Positions 19,904 to 27,897 of a stretch of 64,000 nucleotides of DNA are shown here, one piece after another. A program made the position numbers and the translations under genes. Positions within the stretch are counted from its first letter, which is position 1, and each line of letters begins with the position of its first letter. The notes beneath the pieces were generated by a model. It saw only the letters and a program-made list of their open reading frames with translations. It ran no database searches and was not told where the DNA came from. The DNA is from Candidatus Corynebacterium faecigallinarum (GTDB lineage Bacteria > Actinomycetota > Actinomycetes > Mycobacteriales > Mycobacteriaceae): contig DWVP01000013.1 in the NCBI GenBank assembly GCA_019120175.1, positions 1 to 64,000 on the forward strand, given 5' to 3'.

Positions 19904-20146
19904 CAACACGACCTGAACCAGGCCTGTCGGTATGCCGGGCACCTCATCGTGATGCGTGACGGGCAGATCGTCACCACCGGAGACCCGGCAGATGTGATGA
20001 CTCCTCAGTTGGTGGAGGCGGTCTTCGGGCTGAAGGCCCTGGTTGTTCCGGATCCGGTGACCGGAACCCCCACCATCGTGCCCTTGGATCCGCGGTCGGC
20101 GGAGGGGTCGCTGGAGCCGGTCAGCCCGATCACCGAAGAGGCGTAA
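19904..20146 (+). pseudogene. 3' remnant of a siderophore-type ABC transporter ATPase
   Basis: Reading from 19904 gives QHDLNQACRYAGHLIVMRDG and then a segment ending in FGL and VPDPVTGTPTIVPL, the C-terminal 80 residues or so of FecE/FepC-type ATPases. The D-loop/H-loop His is present, but Walker A, signature and Walker B are gone. In-frame TAG stops the frame at 19889-19891. The homology begins directly after two short palindromes, AGCTAGCT (19886-19893) and CTATGCATAG (19892-19901), which look like a junction scar. An ATG at 19949 could begin a 65-aa product, but I treat this as a gene fragment. No permease or binding-protein gene is nearby. It converges on mmuM with 17 nt overlap. Confidence 0.8.
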
Positions 20147-21134
20147 CTGCCTCGGCGACCTCGGCGATCTCCCGCGGTGTGACGCGGCAGCAGCCGCCGA
20201 TGAGGCGGACACCGGCGTCGAGGAAGTCCGGGACGGCGTCCTGTATCTGGGGTGCCGATCCGATGGCCCCGCCTGCCGCCCGCGGCAGCCAGCAGCGGTT
20301 GACGTGATCCCACAGTTCTCCGCTGTTCGGGGACACTGACAGCGGCAGTGGACGCCCCGCCTCGGCCAGGCCCTCGCCCAGGGCACGGACACCAGCCAAT
20401 GCGGCGTTCGTGCTCACGCAGTTCACTCCAACCGTGCGGAACGCCGGGGTCTCCGCGACGATCCGTGCGACCTCAGTGAGGTCGGTGCCGTCGGACAAGG
20501 TCACACCATCCGCAAGCGTGCCCGGGGTACGGGGGAGCACGGTCACGCTGAGCAGGGCATCCACCTTTGCGGCGGTGACTTCCCTAGCTAAGGCCTCGAT
20601 CTCCCTGATCGAGGGCACTGTCTCAGCGAACAGCACGTCCGCACCGGTATCGGCCAGGATGCCGGTCCTGTCGCGGTGCCAGTTCGCCAACTCGTCCACG
20701 CTCAACCCGTAGGCGCCGTCGTATTCGGTGCCATCACCAGGCCCCGCCCCATAAGGGCCGACCGAAGCGGCGACCCAGTGAGGCGCACCAGACTGCTCGG
20801 CTGCAGCGTTCGCAGCCTCGCGGGCGATCTCGACTGACCGCCGTAACAGTAGATCAGACTCGGCCGTGGCATCCGCATGGGTCATGCCCTGGGCGACGAG
20901 GGCGTCCACGGAGACCTGGTAGGAGCACGTCGTGGCGACCTCGGCGCCGGCGGAGAAGAATTCCGCGTGCGCTTCCCGGACCGACTGCGGATCGTCCTTG
21001 AGGGCCTGGGCAGACCACAGCGAACCGGTGATGTCGTTGCCGCGGTCTTCCAGTCGTGTCCCCAGGCCGCCGTCGAGGATCACCGACCGTTCAGTGACGG
21101 CAGAGAGCAGGGGAGAGGTATGCCCGTCAGTCAT
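20130..21134 (-). CDS. mmuM: Homocysteine S-methyltransferase
   Basis: This 334-aa zinc enzyme makes methionine by moving a methyl group from S-methylmethionine (or SAM) to homocysteine. The N-terminal ILDGGLGTRLEDRG, the Cys in VGVNCVS and the Cys pair in IGGCCRVTP are the expected zinc ligands, so the enzyme should be active. The ATG at 21134 is chosen because TATACT (minus strand, 21147-21142) ends 7 nt before it with no ribosome binding site, predicting a leaderless mRNA. Upstream in-frame sequence lacks homology. No S-methylmethionine permease lies beside it. Confidence 0.92.
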   Translation of the reverse strand: MTDGHTSPLLSAVTERSVILDGGLGTRLEDRGNDITGSLWSAQALKDDPQSVREAHAEFFSAGAEVATTCSYQVSVDALVAQGMTHADATAESDLLLRRSVEIAREAANAAAEQSGAPHWVAASVGPYGAGPGDGTEYDGAYGLSVDELANWHRDRTGILADTGADVLFAETVPSIREIEALAREVTAAKVDALLSVTVLPRTPGTLADGVTLSDGTDLTEVARIVAETPAFRTVGVNCVSTNAALAGVRALGEGLAEAGRPLPLSVSPNSGELWDHVNRCWLPRAAGGAIGSAPQIQDAVPDFLDAGVRLIGGCCRVTPREIAEVAEAVTPLR

Positions 21135-21432
21135 CTCCGCGAGTATAGGTCGCGTGCTGCTTCCGGGGCTGCGACATACTGTCTCGCTATGGATACCGAC
21201 ACCGAGGAAAGGCAACACCGGCCCTGGGGTGACGAGCCTCGATGGTTGATGCTTTTCCTGGTCAGCGGTGAGAAACGGTCGATACCCGCTGCCGCTGGGT
21301 TCTTCACCTGCTGGAGCAGCGGCGGAACCATGGTACCGGCCCTCAATAGTCAGCGCGGCCAGCCGCCAGTTGTGCTCATCCAGGTGACATCCAGCGGCAC
21401 GGGGAAGGGTAGTGGTGCGGTGCCGCCACGAT
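21135..21432. other. Gene-poor gap between mmuM and sodC
   Basis: This 298-bp stretch holds the mmuM -10 at its left edge. Open frames exist on both strands (for example a plus-strand frame from the ATG at 21189), but they lack codon bias, a ribosome binding site and recognisable motifs, and the plus frame runs into sodC antisense. I see no convincing gene, RNA or repeat. Confidence 0.5.
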
Positions 21433-22116
21433 CTACTCGAAGACTCCGCAGGCCTGACGGCCACCGGCATCACCGGTGCTCAGCGTATCCTCGTCCGGGC
21501 CGTCCTCTGCATAGCGCTCCGGGATGTTGCCGTAGTTGTCGGCGTCCTCATGGATGATGATGGCTGAGCCGTCGTCGTCCAGCAGGTCGTCCTCGGAGAT
21601 GCGGTCGGTGGTGACACTCAGTGTGCCCTCACCGTTCTCGATCACCAGCAGTGCAGGCAGGTCACCGCCGTGGTCTGGGTGGTCATGGTCGTCGGAGCCC
21701 AGGTGGCCACCGGCGGAGAGGAAGTCTCCGGTCTCGGGGTCGTCGGAGTCATCGTCGGGGGCGACACTGTCGGGCTCGCAGGTGCCGACGGCGTGCAGGT
21801 GCATGCCGTACATCCCGGGTTCGAGTCCGGAGAACTCGACAGACAGTTCGGACGTCTCGCCGTCGATGTCGGTGATAGTGGCGGTGCCGAGTTCGTCACC
21901 GTCGGCATTGGCGACCGCCGCGGTGGCGAGGGCATCGCCGGACGCCGCGGTGTCGGTGCTGTCGGACGCTGCGGTGTCGGTGTCCGCAGAGCTGTCGTCA
22001 CTGTCGTCGCTGCAGGCGGACAGGACGAGAAGCCCTCCCGCAGCCACGGCGATGAGCTGCTGGGCACGACGGGGACGACGGAGGGGGGTGCGGGGAGTGC
22101 GGATGGTGCGGGACAT
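21433..22116 (-). CDS. sodC: Cu/Zn superoxide dismutase lipoprotein
   Basis: SodC removes superoxide outside the membrane. The 227-aa precursor has a basic start, a hydrophobic core and a lipobox LSAC with lipidation Cys35, so it is probably anchored to the outer face of the membrane. A Ser/Asp/Thr-rich linker follows. Metal ligands are visible in MHLHAVGTC, AGGHLG, DHPDHGG and IIIHEDADNYG, and the active-site Arg and second Cys are in GGRQACGV. The start has GGGAGG 5-6 nt upstream. The upstream region contains an inverted repeat and 15-nt tandem repeats. Confidence 0.95.
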   Translation of the reverse strand: MSRTIRTPRTPLRRPRRAQQLIAVAAGGLLVLSACSDDSDDSSADTDTAASDSTDTAASGDALATAAVANADGDELGTATITDIDGETSELSVEFSGLEPGMYGMHLHAVGTCEPDSVAPDDDSDDPETGDFLSAGGHLGSDDHDHPDHGGDLPALLVIENGEGTLSVTTDRISEDDLLDDDGSAIIIHEDADNYGNIPERYAEDGPDEDTLSTGDAGGRQACGVFE

Positions 22117-22154
22117 TGTTTACCTCCCGGTAGTAGGCGTTCGGATCACAGGGT

Positions 22155-22177
22155 CACTTTCGACCGTACCGAAAGTG
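22155..22177. promoter_or_regulatory. Inverted repeat upstream of sodC (candidate operator)
   Basis: CACTTTCG (22155-22162) and CGAAAGTG (22170-22177) are perfect 8-bp arms separated by 7 bp. The site lies 39 bp upstream of the sodC start codon, where an operator or the promoter region would be, and runs into the tandem repeats at its right edge. Confidence 0.5.
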
Positions 22178-22212
22178 GCAGCACCGAAAGACGCAGTACC
22201 GAAAGACGCAGC
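22168..22212. repeat. Three tandem 15-nt repeats between sodC and the ATP-grasp gene
   Basis: Three adjacent copies of ACCGAAAG(TG/AC)GCAG(C/T) occupy 22168-22182, 22183-22197 and 22198-22212. Copies 2 and 3 differ only at the last base. Each copy includes the CGAAAG half-site of the inverted repeat at 22155-22177. Confidence 0.75.
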
Positions 22213-22342
22213 GGCGTTTCGTCAGCGAAGACGCCTTGGTGATGAATGGCCTTTCGGTTGGTTACATCCGGGTGACAGAAGTGTTTCACCAGAAATAATT
22301 TCCCCGAATGCACAATGTCGCTGACGGGGATACGCTCAGGGA

Positions 22343-23947
22343 ATGACTGCAGTAAACAACGCCTACCCCGTCACAGACGGGGTGTTCGACGAATCAATGT
22401 CCGCTGAGGGGACAAGGGCTCTGTACCGGCGGTTGGCCGGGGTGTTCGACAAGTTCGGTGACGATGAACTCGAATCCCGTGTGAACTACCTGAGTTCCCG
22501 CTACCTCGATACCGGCGTCACCTTCGACTTCGCGGGGCAGGAGGAACCCTTCCCACTGGACATCGTCCCGCGGTTGATCGCCAAGGCGGAGTTCGACAAG
22601 ACCGAACAGGGGCTCAAGCAGCGCGTCCGCGCCCTGGAGGCATTCCTGGCGGATGTCTACGGCACCGGTCAGCTGTTCAACGACCGCATCATGCCGCGTT
22701 CGGTGGTCACCACATCCTCCAACTTCGTCCGCGCCGTCGCCGGGTACAAGCCGCACAACGGGGTCCGGATCCACGTGGCCGGTATCGACCTGATCCGCGA
22801 CGGTGACGGCCAACTGCGTGTCCTCGAGGACAATGCGCGCATCCCGTCCGGTGTGTCCTACGTGCTGACTAACCGGCAGGCGACGGTCGCCGCCCTGCCG
22901 GAGGCGGTGTCCCGCCACAACATCGCCCGAGTCGACGACTACCCGGCACGACTGCGCAGCGCCCTGGCCAAGGCGGCGCCTCCTGGTGTGGCCGACCCGA
23001 ACATCGTGGTGCTGACCCCCGGTGTCTACAACTCGGCCTACTTCGAGCATGCGATGCTCGCCCGCACCATGGGAGTTTCCCTGGTGGAGGGACGTGACCT
23101 CGTGGTGCGTCAGGGCGTGGCGTACCTGCGCACCACCGACGGTCTCGAGCAGGTGCACGTGATCTACCGACGGGTCGACGACGAGTTCCTCGACCCGGTG
23201 AAGTTCCTGCCTGATTCCCTCCTCGGCTGTGCCGGCCTGCTCTCCGCCCATGCGAACGGGACGCTGACGATTGCCAACTCGGTGGGCAACGGCATCGCCG
23301 ACGACAAGCTCGTCTACTCCTTCGTCCCGGAAATGATCCGTTACTACCTCGATGAGGAACCGCTGCTGCCGAATGTCGACACCTGGCGACTGGAGGAACC
23401 CGAGCACCGTGAGGAGGTTCTCGACCGCATGGATGAGCTGGTGATCAAACCGGTCGACGGCTCCGGCGGCAAGGGCATCGTCATGGGGCCGATGTGCGAG
23501 AAGAAGGAGTTGGACGCGGCGCGCAAACGCATCATCGCCGACCCCCGCGGTTGGATCGCCCAACCGTTGGTCCAGCTGTCCACCGTGCCCACGATGACGG
23601 CGAAGGGCATGCAACCACGCCACGTGGACCTGCGTCCCTTCGTCATCAACGACGGTGAGGACATGTGGGTCGCACCGGGTGGCCTGACCCGCGTCGCACT
23701 GCAGGAGGGGCAGATGATCGTGAACTCCTCACAGGGTGGCGGCTCCAAGGACACCTGGGTGGTGTCCACGGAGGTATCCGGGCCGGAGTCGGAGACCGGG
23801 AACATCGTTCCGGACACCGTGCCCGACTCCGAGATGCTCGAGCGTCTGGAGAACTCGGTGCACGACAATCCTGAGGACGAGAAGATGCAGCAGCAACAGC
23901 AGCAGCAACAGCAAGAGAAACAACGGAAGACGACAGGGGAGGAGTAG
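22343..23947 (+). CDS. Circularly permuted ATP-grasp protein
   Basis: A 534-aa member of the circularly permuted ATP-grasp type 2 family (Rv2411c in M. tuberculosis), predicted to ligate amino or carboxyl groups using ATP. Conserved stretches include LEDNARIPSGVSYVL, VYNSAYFEHA and the nucleotide-binding VIKPVDGSGGKG, then HVDLRPFVI. The C-terminus ends in an acidic segment with nine glutamines in a row followed by a charged tail. TACGCT lies 6 nt before the ATG, suggesting a leaderless mRNA. It is followed 5 nt later by the alpha-E gene and then a transglutaminase-like gene, the conserved trio that comparative genomics predicts to make or modify a peptide. The substrate is unknown. Confidence 0.9.
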   Translation: MTAVNNAYPVTDGVFDESMSAEGTRALYRRLAGVFDKFGDDELESRVNYLSSRYLDTGVTFDFAGQEEPFPLDIVPRLIAKAEFDKTEQGLKQRVRALEAFLADVYGTGQLFNDRIMPRSVVTTSSNFVRAVAGYKPHNGVRIHVAGIDLIRDGDGQLRVLEDNARIPSGVSYVLTNRQATVAALPEAVSRHNIARVDDYPARLRSALAKAAPPGVADPNIVVLTPGVYNSAYFEHAMLARTMGVSLVEGRDLVVRQGVAYLRTTDGLEQVHVIYRRVDDEFLDPVKFLPDSLLGCAGLLSAHANGTLTIANSVGNGIADDKLVYSFVPEMIRYYLDEEPLLPNVDTWRLEEPEHREEVLDRMDELVIKPVDGSGGKGIVMGPMCEKKELDAARKRIIADPRGWIAQPLVQLSTVPTMTAKGMQPRHVDLRPFVINDGEDMWVAPGGLTRVALQEGQMIVNSSQGGGSKDTWVVSTEVSGPESETGNIVPDTVPDSEMLERLENSVHDNPEDEKMQQQQQQQQQEKQRKTTGEE

Positions 23948-23952
23948 CCACC

Positions 23953-24864
23953 ATGCTGAGCCGTATCGCTGAATCGCTGTTCTGGATCGGGCGCTATATC
24001 GAGCGCGCCGATGACCAGGCCCGCGTCCTGACCACCTACGTCGAGCACACCACCGACGCTGACTCAACCACCTTCAGCGCCGACCTGTGCCATGCCATGG
24101 GCACCCCGGTAGAGGAGACCGTCGACCCTGACGAGACCTGGTCCAGGCTGGGCATCGACCCCGAGTCTCCGCAGTCGATGGTCAGTGCACTCAACAACTG
24201 CCGGGACAGTGCCCGACGTGCCCGCGAGATCCTCGCCACCCCGACCTGGGAGGCCATCAACCGCTCCTACCGGATGGCGGCCTCGGGGCGACTGTCGCTG
24301 ATGCGTCCTGCCCTTGCCTGCCGCGAGGTGCACGACTCCTGCTCGACCGTCATCGGCACCCTGCACGCGACCATGCCGCGTGACCAGGCATGGCACTTCC
24401 TCAATGCCGGACGCTTCATCGAGCGTATCGACATGACCGCCCGCATCATCCACGCCACTGTCGTGGCCCCGGCCCTGCCGGCGCACCACCACCTGCTGTT
24501 GCAGGCCTGCGGTGCCCAGCAGTCCTTCGTCCTGACCCGTGGCCGCGAGGACAACCTGACCGCCGCCGTGGACTTCCTGCTGCGGGACCGACTGAGTCCG
24601 CGGTCAGTGATCTTCTGCCTCGAGGGAGTACGCTCATGTCTCACAGACCTTGACCCCACCCCGCTGCGCAGCGGTTTCGAGGACGACTCCCAGCGGTTGC
24701 TCGGCCAGCTCAGTGCCCGCATCGAGTACATGCAGGCCAATAAAACACTCGGACAGCTCGGCGAGCTCACCCACATGATCCAGGAAACCGGGGCCAAGGC
24801 CACCCAGGCACTCAGTGGCCGATACTTCGAAGGCGCGTTGTCGCCGCTGTGGCACGAAAGGTAG
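23953..24864 (+). CDS. Alpha-E domain protein (DUF403)
   Basis: A 303-aa all-helical protein beginning MLSRIAESLFWIGRYIERAD, the signature of the alpha-E family. It contains the conserved segments SLMRPALACREVHDS and AGRFIERIDMTARI. This family nearly always occurs beside a circularly permuted ATP-grasp enzyme and a transglutaminase-like protein, as here. Its biochemical role is not established. The ATG at 23953 has GGGGAGGAG upstream and lies 5 nt after the ATP-grasp stop, so the two are translated from one mRNA. Confidence 0.9.
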   Translation: MLSRIAESLFWIGRYIERADDQARVLTTYVEHTTDADSTTFSADLCHAMGTPVEETVDPDETWSRLGIDPESPQSMVSALNNCRDSARRAREILATPTWEAINRSYRMAASGRLSLMRPALACREVHDSCSTVIGTLHATMPRDQAWHFLNAGRFIERIDMTARIIHATVVAPALPAHHHLLLQACGAQQSFVLTRGREDNLTAAVDFLLRDRLSPRSVIFCLEGVRSCLTDLDPTPLRSGFEDDSQRLLGQLSARIEYMQANKTLGQLGELTHMIQETGAKATQALSGRYFEGALSPLWHER

Positions 24865-24873
24865 TCGATCGCG

Positions 24874-25740
24874 ATGACAAGCACCCTGAAGATCGAACAC
24901 ATCACCGGCTTCGACTACTCGGACAGTGTGACAGACTCCTTCAACGAGATCCGGATGAGTCCGCTGTACACCCCACAGCAGCTCATCCGCGAACGCAGCG
25001 TGACCATCACACCGCGGCCCTGGTCGAACTCCTTCATCGACTACTGGGGAACACAGGTGACCGCCTTCGAGCTGCATGAACCACATAGTGAGCTGAAAGT
25101 GACCGTGACGACGACGCTGGACGTCGACGCCGTCCCGACCGAGCGCACCGGACTGACCGTGGCTGATGCCGCACGGTTCTGCGACCGGTGGAATGAGTTC
25201 CTGGGTTCCTCGAAGGCCGTGGATCCCGGCGAAGACATGGCGGGACGCGTCGAGCAGATCCTCGCCGAGGTCGGAGCCGACACCCCCGGCTCCGTCGACG
25301 AGGTGGCACTGAAGATCGGACGGTTGATCCACTCCGAGATGACCTACGAGTCCGGGTCGACGGATGTCACCGTGGGCGCCGAGGAAGCGTGGGACAACAA
25401 GAAGGGCGTGTGCCAGGATTTCTCCCACCTGATGGTCGGGGCGTTGCGGCACATCGGCATTCCGGCGCGCTATGTGTCCGGCTACGTCCTCCCGAACCGG
25501 GATGCGCCGCTGGGCGAGCCGGTCACCGGCGAGTCCCATGCCTGGGTCCAGTGGTTCAACGACGGGCCCAACCAGGGCTGGTACAGCTTCGACCCGACCA
25601 ACAACACCGTGCCCGGTGAGCTGCACGTGATGGTGGGCCAAGGTCGGGAGTATTCGGATGTTGTGCCGCTGCGGGGGATGTTCACCGGCCAGGCGAGCTC
25701 GGAGATGTTCGTCTCGGTGACGATGACGCGCCTGAAATGA
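24874..25740 (+). CDS. Transglutaminase-like cysteine protease-fold protein
   Basis: A 288-aa protein with a beta-rich N-terminal domain (FDYSDSVTDSFNEIRMSP) and a transglutaminase-like core. The catalytic Cys is in KKGVCQDFSHL, the His in GESHAWVQWF and the Asp in WYSFDPTNN, so the triad is complete. It closes the ATP-grasp/alpha-E/transglutaminase trio, corresponding to Rv2409c. Members of this group are predicted peptidases or amidotransferases acting on the peptide product; no signal peptide is seen, so it is likely cytosolic. It ends 7 nt before a convergent gene. Confidence 0.9.
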   Translation: MTSTLKIEHITGFDYSDSVTDSFNEIRMSPLYTPQQLIRERSVTITPRPWSNSFIDYWGTQVTAFELHEPHSELKVTVTTTLDVDAVPTERTGLTVADAARFCDRWNEFLGSSKAVDPGEDMAGRVEQILAEVGADTPGSVDEVALKIGRLIHSEMTYESGSTDVTVGAEEAWDNKKGVCQDFSHLMVGALRHIGIPARYVSGYVLPNRDAPLGEPVTGESHAWVQWFNDGPNQGWYSFDPTNNTVPGELHVMVGQGREYSDVVPLRGMFTGQASSEMFVSVTMTRLK

Positions 25741-25747
25741 GACGTGA

Positions 25748-26200
25748 CTACCTCTTCTTGCGCCGGTAGTAGACCTGACGGCGGACCCGGGCGACGGTGG
25801 TGCCTGACTCGTCGGTCACGTCGACCTCGAACCAGTGCAGGTACTTCTGCCCGTCCCGGGTCTTCTCCCTGATCAGCTCGTAGGTGTCGTCGTCGATGCG
25901 CATGTCGGCGGTGAGAGTTCCGCGTCCCGGTGCCACGAACTCGACCTCGGCCCGGATGTCCCAGACCTTGTACTCCTTGCCGAGCCGGGCCATGGAGGCC
26001 AGCATGAAGAACGGGTCGGTCATCGACATGATGGTGCCGCCGAAGGCCGTGCCGACTGCGTTCTGGGTCAGTTTGTTCGGACGGTGGGTGACGACGACCC
26101 GCGAGCCGTCGTCGGCGAACTCACGGACCTTGATCCCGGCCCCGAGGAACGGGGGCCACAGGAACATGTACTTCTTGAGCTGACGAGGGTTGAATGCCAT
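25748..26200 (-). CDS. DUF4442 hotdog-fold thioesterase-like protein
   Basis: A 150-aa protein of the DUF4442 family, whose hotdog fold resembles acyl-CoA thioesterases. The recognisable core is NAVGTAFGGTIMSMTDPFF followed by a strand VWDIRAEVEFVAPGRG. The Asp in MTDPF is a plausible active residue, but the substrate is unknown. The C-terminus is strongly basic (YYRRKKR). GGAAGTGAG lies 10 nt or so before the ATG. It is monocistronic, convergent with the transglutaminase-like gene and downstream of a tRNA terminator. Confidence 0.82.
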   Translation of the reverse strand: MAFNPRQLKKYMFLWPPFLGAGIKVREFADDGSRVVVTHRPNKLTQNAVGTAFGGTIMSMTDPFFMLASMARLGKEYKVWDIRAEVEFVAPGRGTLTADMRIDDDTYELIREKTRDGQKYLHWFEVDVTDESGTTVARVRRQVYYRRKKR

Positions 26201-26270
26201 CGTGTCTCACTTCCGGGGGAGCCTGCAGAGGTCATGGGTATGCCGTCGAAGGTAGCACGTGGGAGACGAC

Positions 26271-26316
26271 GAAAAGCCCGCCTCCGGAGATCCCGTGGGA
26301 TCGCCCGGAAGCGGGC
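26271..26316 (-). terminator. Rho-independent terminator of tRNA-Pro
   Basis: Read on the minus strand, GCCCGCTTCCGG and CCGGAGGCGGGC pair with one mismatch across a 21-nt loop, followed by TTTTCGTCG. It begins 3 nt after the tRNA CCA end. Confidence 0.88.
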
Positions 26317-26319
26317 GTG

Positions 26320-26396
26320 TGGTCGGACTGACAGGATTTGAACCTGCGACCCCTACACCCCCAGTGTAGTGCGCTGCCAAACTGCGCCACAGTCCG
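26320..26396 (-). tRNA. tRNA-Pro (anticodon GGG)
   Basis: On the minus strand the acceptor arms CGGACTG and CAGTCCG pair over 7 bp with discriminator A and a genome-encoded CCA. The D arm is GCGCAGTTTGGCAGCGC. The anticodon arm CTACA-CTGGGGG-TGTAG gives anticodon GGG, reading CCC. The T arm GCAGG-TTCAAAT-CCTGT closes with one G-U pair. The gene is 77 nt including CCA. Confidence 0.96.
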
Positions 26397-26447
26397 CCAG
26401 TTCATTGCTGAACCTCGAACAGATTACAACACCGGTATTCGGCTGCG

Positions 26448-26948
26448 CTAATCCGCAGGTGAAACCGGAGTTTCGGAGACGACGACGCCGTCTGCGTCCG
26501 CGTAGGCGATGTGGCCGGGCACGAAGTCCACCCCGCCGAAGCTCACGGTTACGTCCCGCTCGCCGGCGCCGTCCTTGGCGGACTTGCGGGGGTTGGTGCC
26601 CAGGGCCTTGCAGCCGAATTCCATGCCACCGACGGCGGCGGAGTCGCGGATCGCGCCGTTGATGATCACCCCGGCCCACCCGTGCTCCATACCGAACTCG
26701 GCGATCATGTCACCCATCAGGGCGGTGTGGACCGAGGCGTCACCGTCGACGACGAGCACGCCGCCGGGGTTGTCCTCCTGCAGGATCTTCTTGACCAGGC
26801 CGTTGTCCTGGAAGCAGCGGACGGTGGTGATCGGGCCGCAGAAGTCCACGTGGCCGCCGAGGTTGCGGAACTGGGTGTCGCAGCTGCGCACGTCCGCCCC
26901 GATGATGTCGACGAGGTCTGCGGTGGGGATGAAGGTGATGTCGCTCAT
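26448..26948 (-). CDS. rraA: RraA-family protein
   Basis: A 166-aa member of the RraA family, which includes inhibitors of RNase E and the related class II 4-hydroxy-4-methyl-2-oxoglutarate aldolases. The core [19 protein letters not shown] and [18 protein letters not shown] is clear. The Arg-Asp in GAIRD is part of the aldolase metal/pyruvate site, so enzymatic activity is possible and the RNase E role is only a family label. TAGGCT (minus strand, 26962-26957) lies 8 nt before the ATG, suggesting a leaderless mRNA. It is followed by the tRNA-Pro gene on the same strand. Confidence 0.88.
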   Translation of the reverse strand: MSDITFIPTADLVDIIGADVRSCDTQFRNLGGHVDFCGPITTVRCFQDNGLVKKILQEDNPGGVLVVDGDASVHTALMGDMIAEFGMEHGWAGVIINGAIRDSAAVGGMEFGCKALGTNPRKSAKDGAGERDVTVSFGGVDFVPGHIAYADADGVVVSETPVSPAD

Positions 26949-26967
26949 GGCTTCACAGCCTAGCGTG

Positions 26968-27807
26968 TCAGCCGAGCGTGTCGAACCAGTCGGCGATCAT
27001 CTCCCCGGCCCGCACCGCAGAGCCGCGTCTGGTCAGCAGGTGGTCGGAGTCGCGCAGGCTCATCAGCGACTTCGGCCACCCGGCGGCGTCGAAGATCCGC
27101 TGCGACTCGCTGACGGGGACGGTCTGGTCGGTCGGGGAGTGCAGCACCAGCAGGTCTGCCGGGTTCGCCGAGATGGCGCGGACGTCGTGGGTGATTCGGT
27201 CGGCGTCCGAGTTGTCGGCGAGGTCGGTGAAGAAACCGGTCGGAAGGGTGATCTCGCGTCCGGTGAGCGTCACCTGCACCGCCGCGTCCTGCGGGGCTTC
27301 TCCACCGGCCCGGTCTACAGCATCCACCGACTTCATCAACGTCCGTGCCGCCGACGCCGGACGCAACGGTGCACCGATGGTGGCCGCAGCCCGCACCGAG
27401 GCGAGACGGTGGGCGACCTGGAGTACCGCCGCCCCGCCGAGGGAATGGCCGACCAGCAGGGACGGTGCGGCGAGCCGCTGGTCCAGCCACCTCGCCGCGC
27501 TCTCCAGGTCGGCGAGGTTCTCGGAGAACAACAATGAGGAGAAATCGATGCGTAGGCAGGCGATGCCGTGCCGGGCGAGGGTCTTGGAGATCCGGAACGC
27601 CGCGGGCACGTTGCGGTTGCAGGTGAAGCAGTGGGCGAACAGTGCCACGGGGACATTCGCGGCCCGGAAGTCCTCGGGGGACAGGCCGGCCACGTCGCCG
27701 GGGAGGTCCACAGTGCCCGTGATGGTGTCGGGGGCAGGACCGGCGACAGGGTCGGAAGCCGGACGCGGGATCTGAACATTGACCGAGGAGACGCTTCGTG
27801 ATGCCAC
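26968..27807 (-). CDS. Alpha/beta hydrolase
   Basis: A 279-aa hydrolase with nucleophile elbow VGHSLGG, an oxyanion-side segment [12 protein letters not shown] and likely acid and His residues in [13 protein letters not shown] and LRDSDHLL. The HCFTCNR motif is typical of hydrolases that can be fused to an OsmC domain, but no OsmC domain is present. GTG at 27807 is the start because the frame upstream runs antisense through secA2, and TAGTGT lies 7 nt before it (leaderless candidate). It is divergent from secA2 with 90 bp between start codons. The substrate is unknown. Confidence 0.85.
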   Translation of the reverse strand: MASRSVSSVNVQIPRPASDPVAGPAPDTITGTVDLPGDVAGLSPEDFRAANVPVALFAHCFTCNRNVPAAFRISKTLARHGIACLRIDFSSLLFSENLADLESAARWLDQRLAAPSLLVGHSLGGAAVLQVAHRLASVRAAATIGAPLRPASAARTLMKSVDAVDRAGGEAPQDAAVQVTLTGREITLPTGFFTDLADNSDADRITHDVRAISANPADLLVLHSPTDQTVPVSESQRIFDAAGWPKSLMSLRDSDHLLTRRGSAVRAGEMIADWFDTLG

Positions 27808-27897
27808 GGGCACAACACTAGACGGGTACCGTGTGGGAGACGAGATCATCCGAGGCTGCCCGAAGGCTGCCCGAAGAACATCGATGCGGAGGCGAGA

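Noticed and set aside
21189..21557. Plus-strand frame starting MDTDTEERQ in the mmuM-sodC gap
   Set aside because: No ribosome binding site or -10 placed correctly, poor codon use and an end lying antisense inside sodC.
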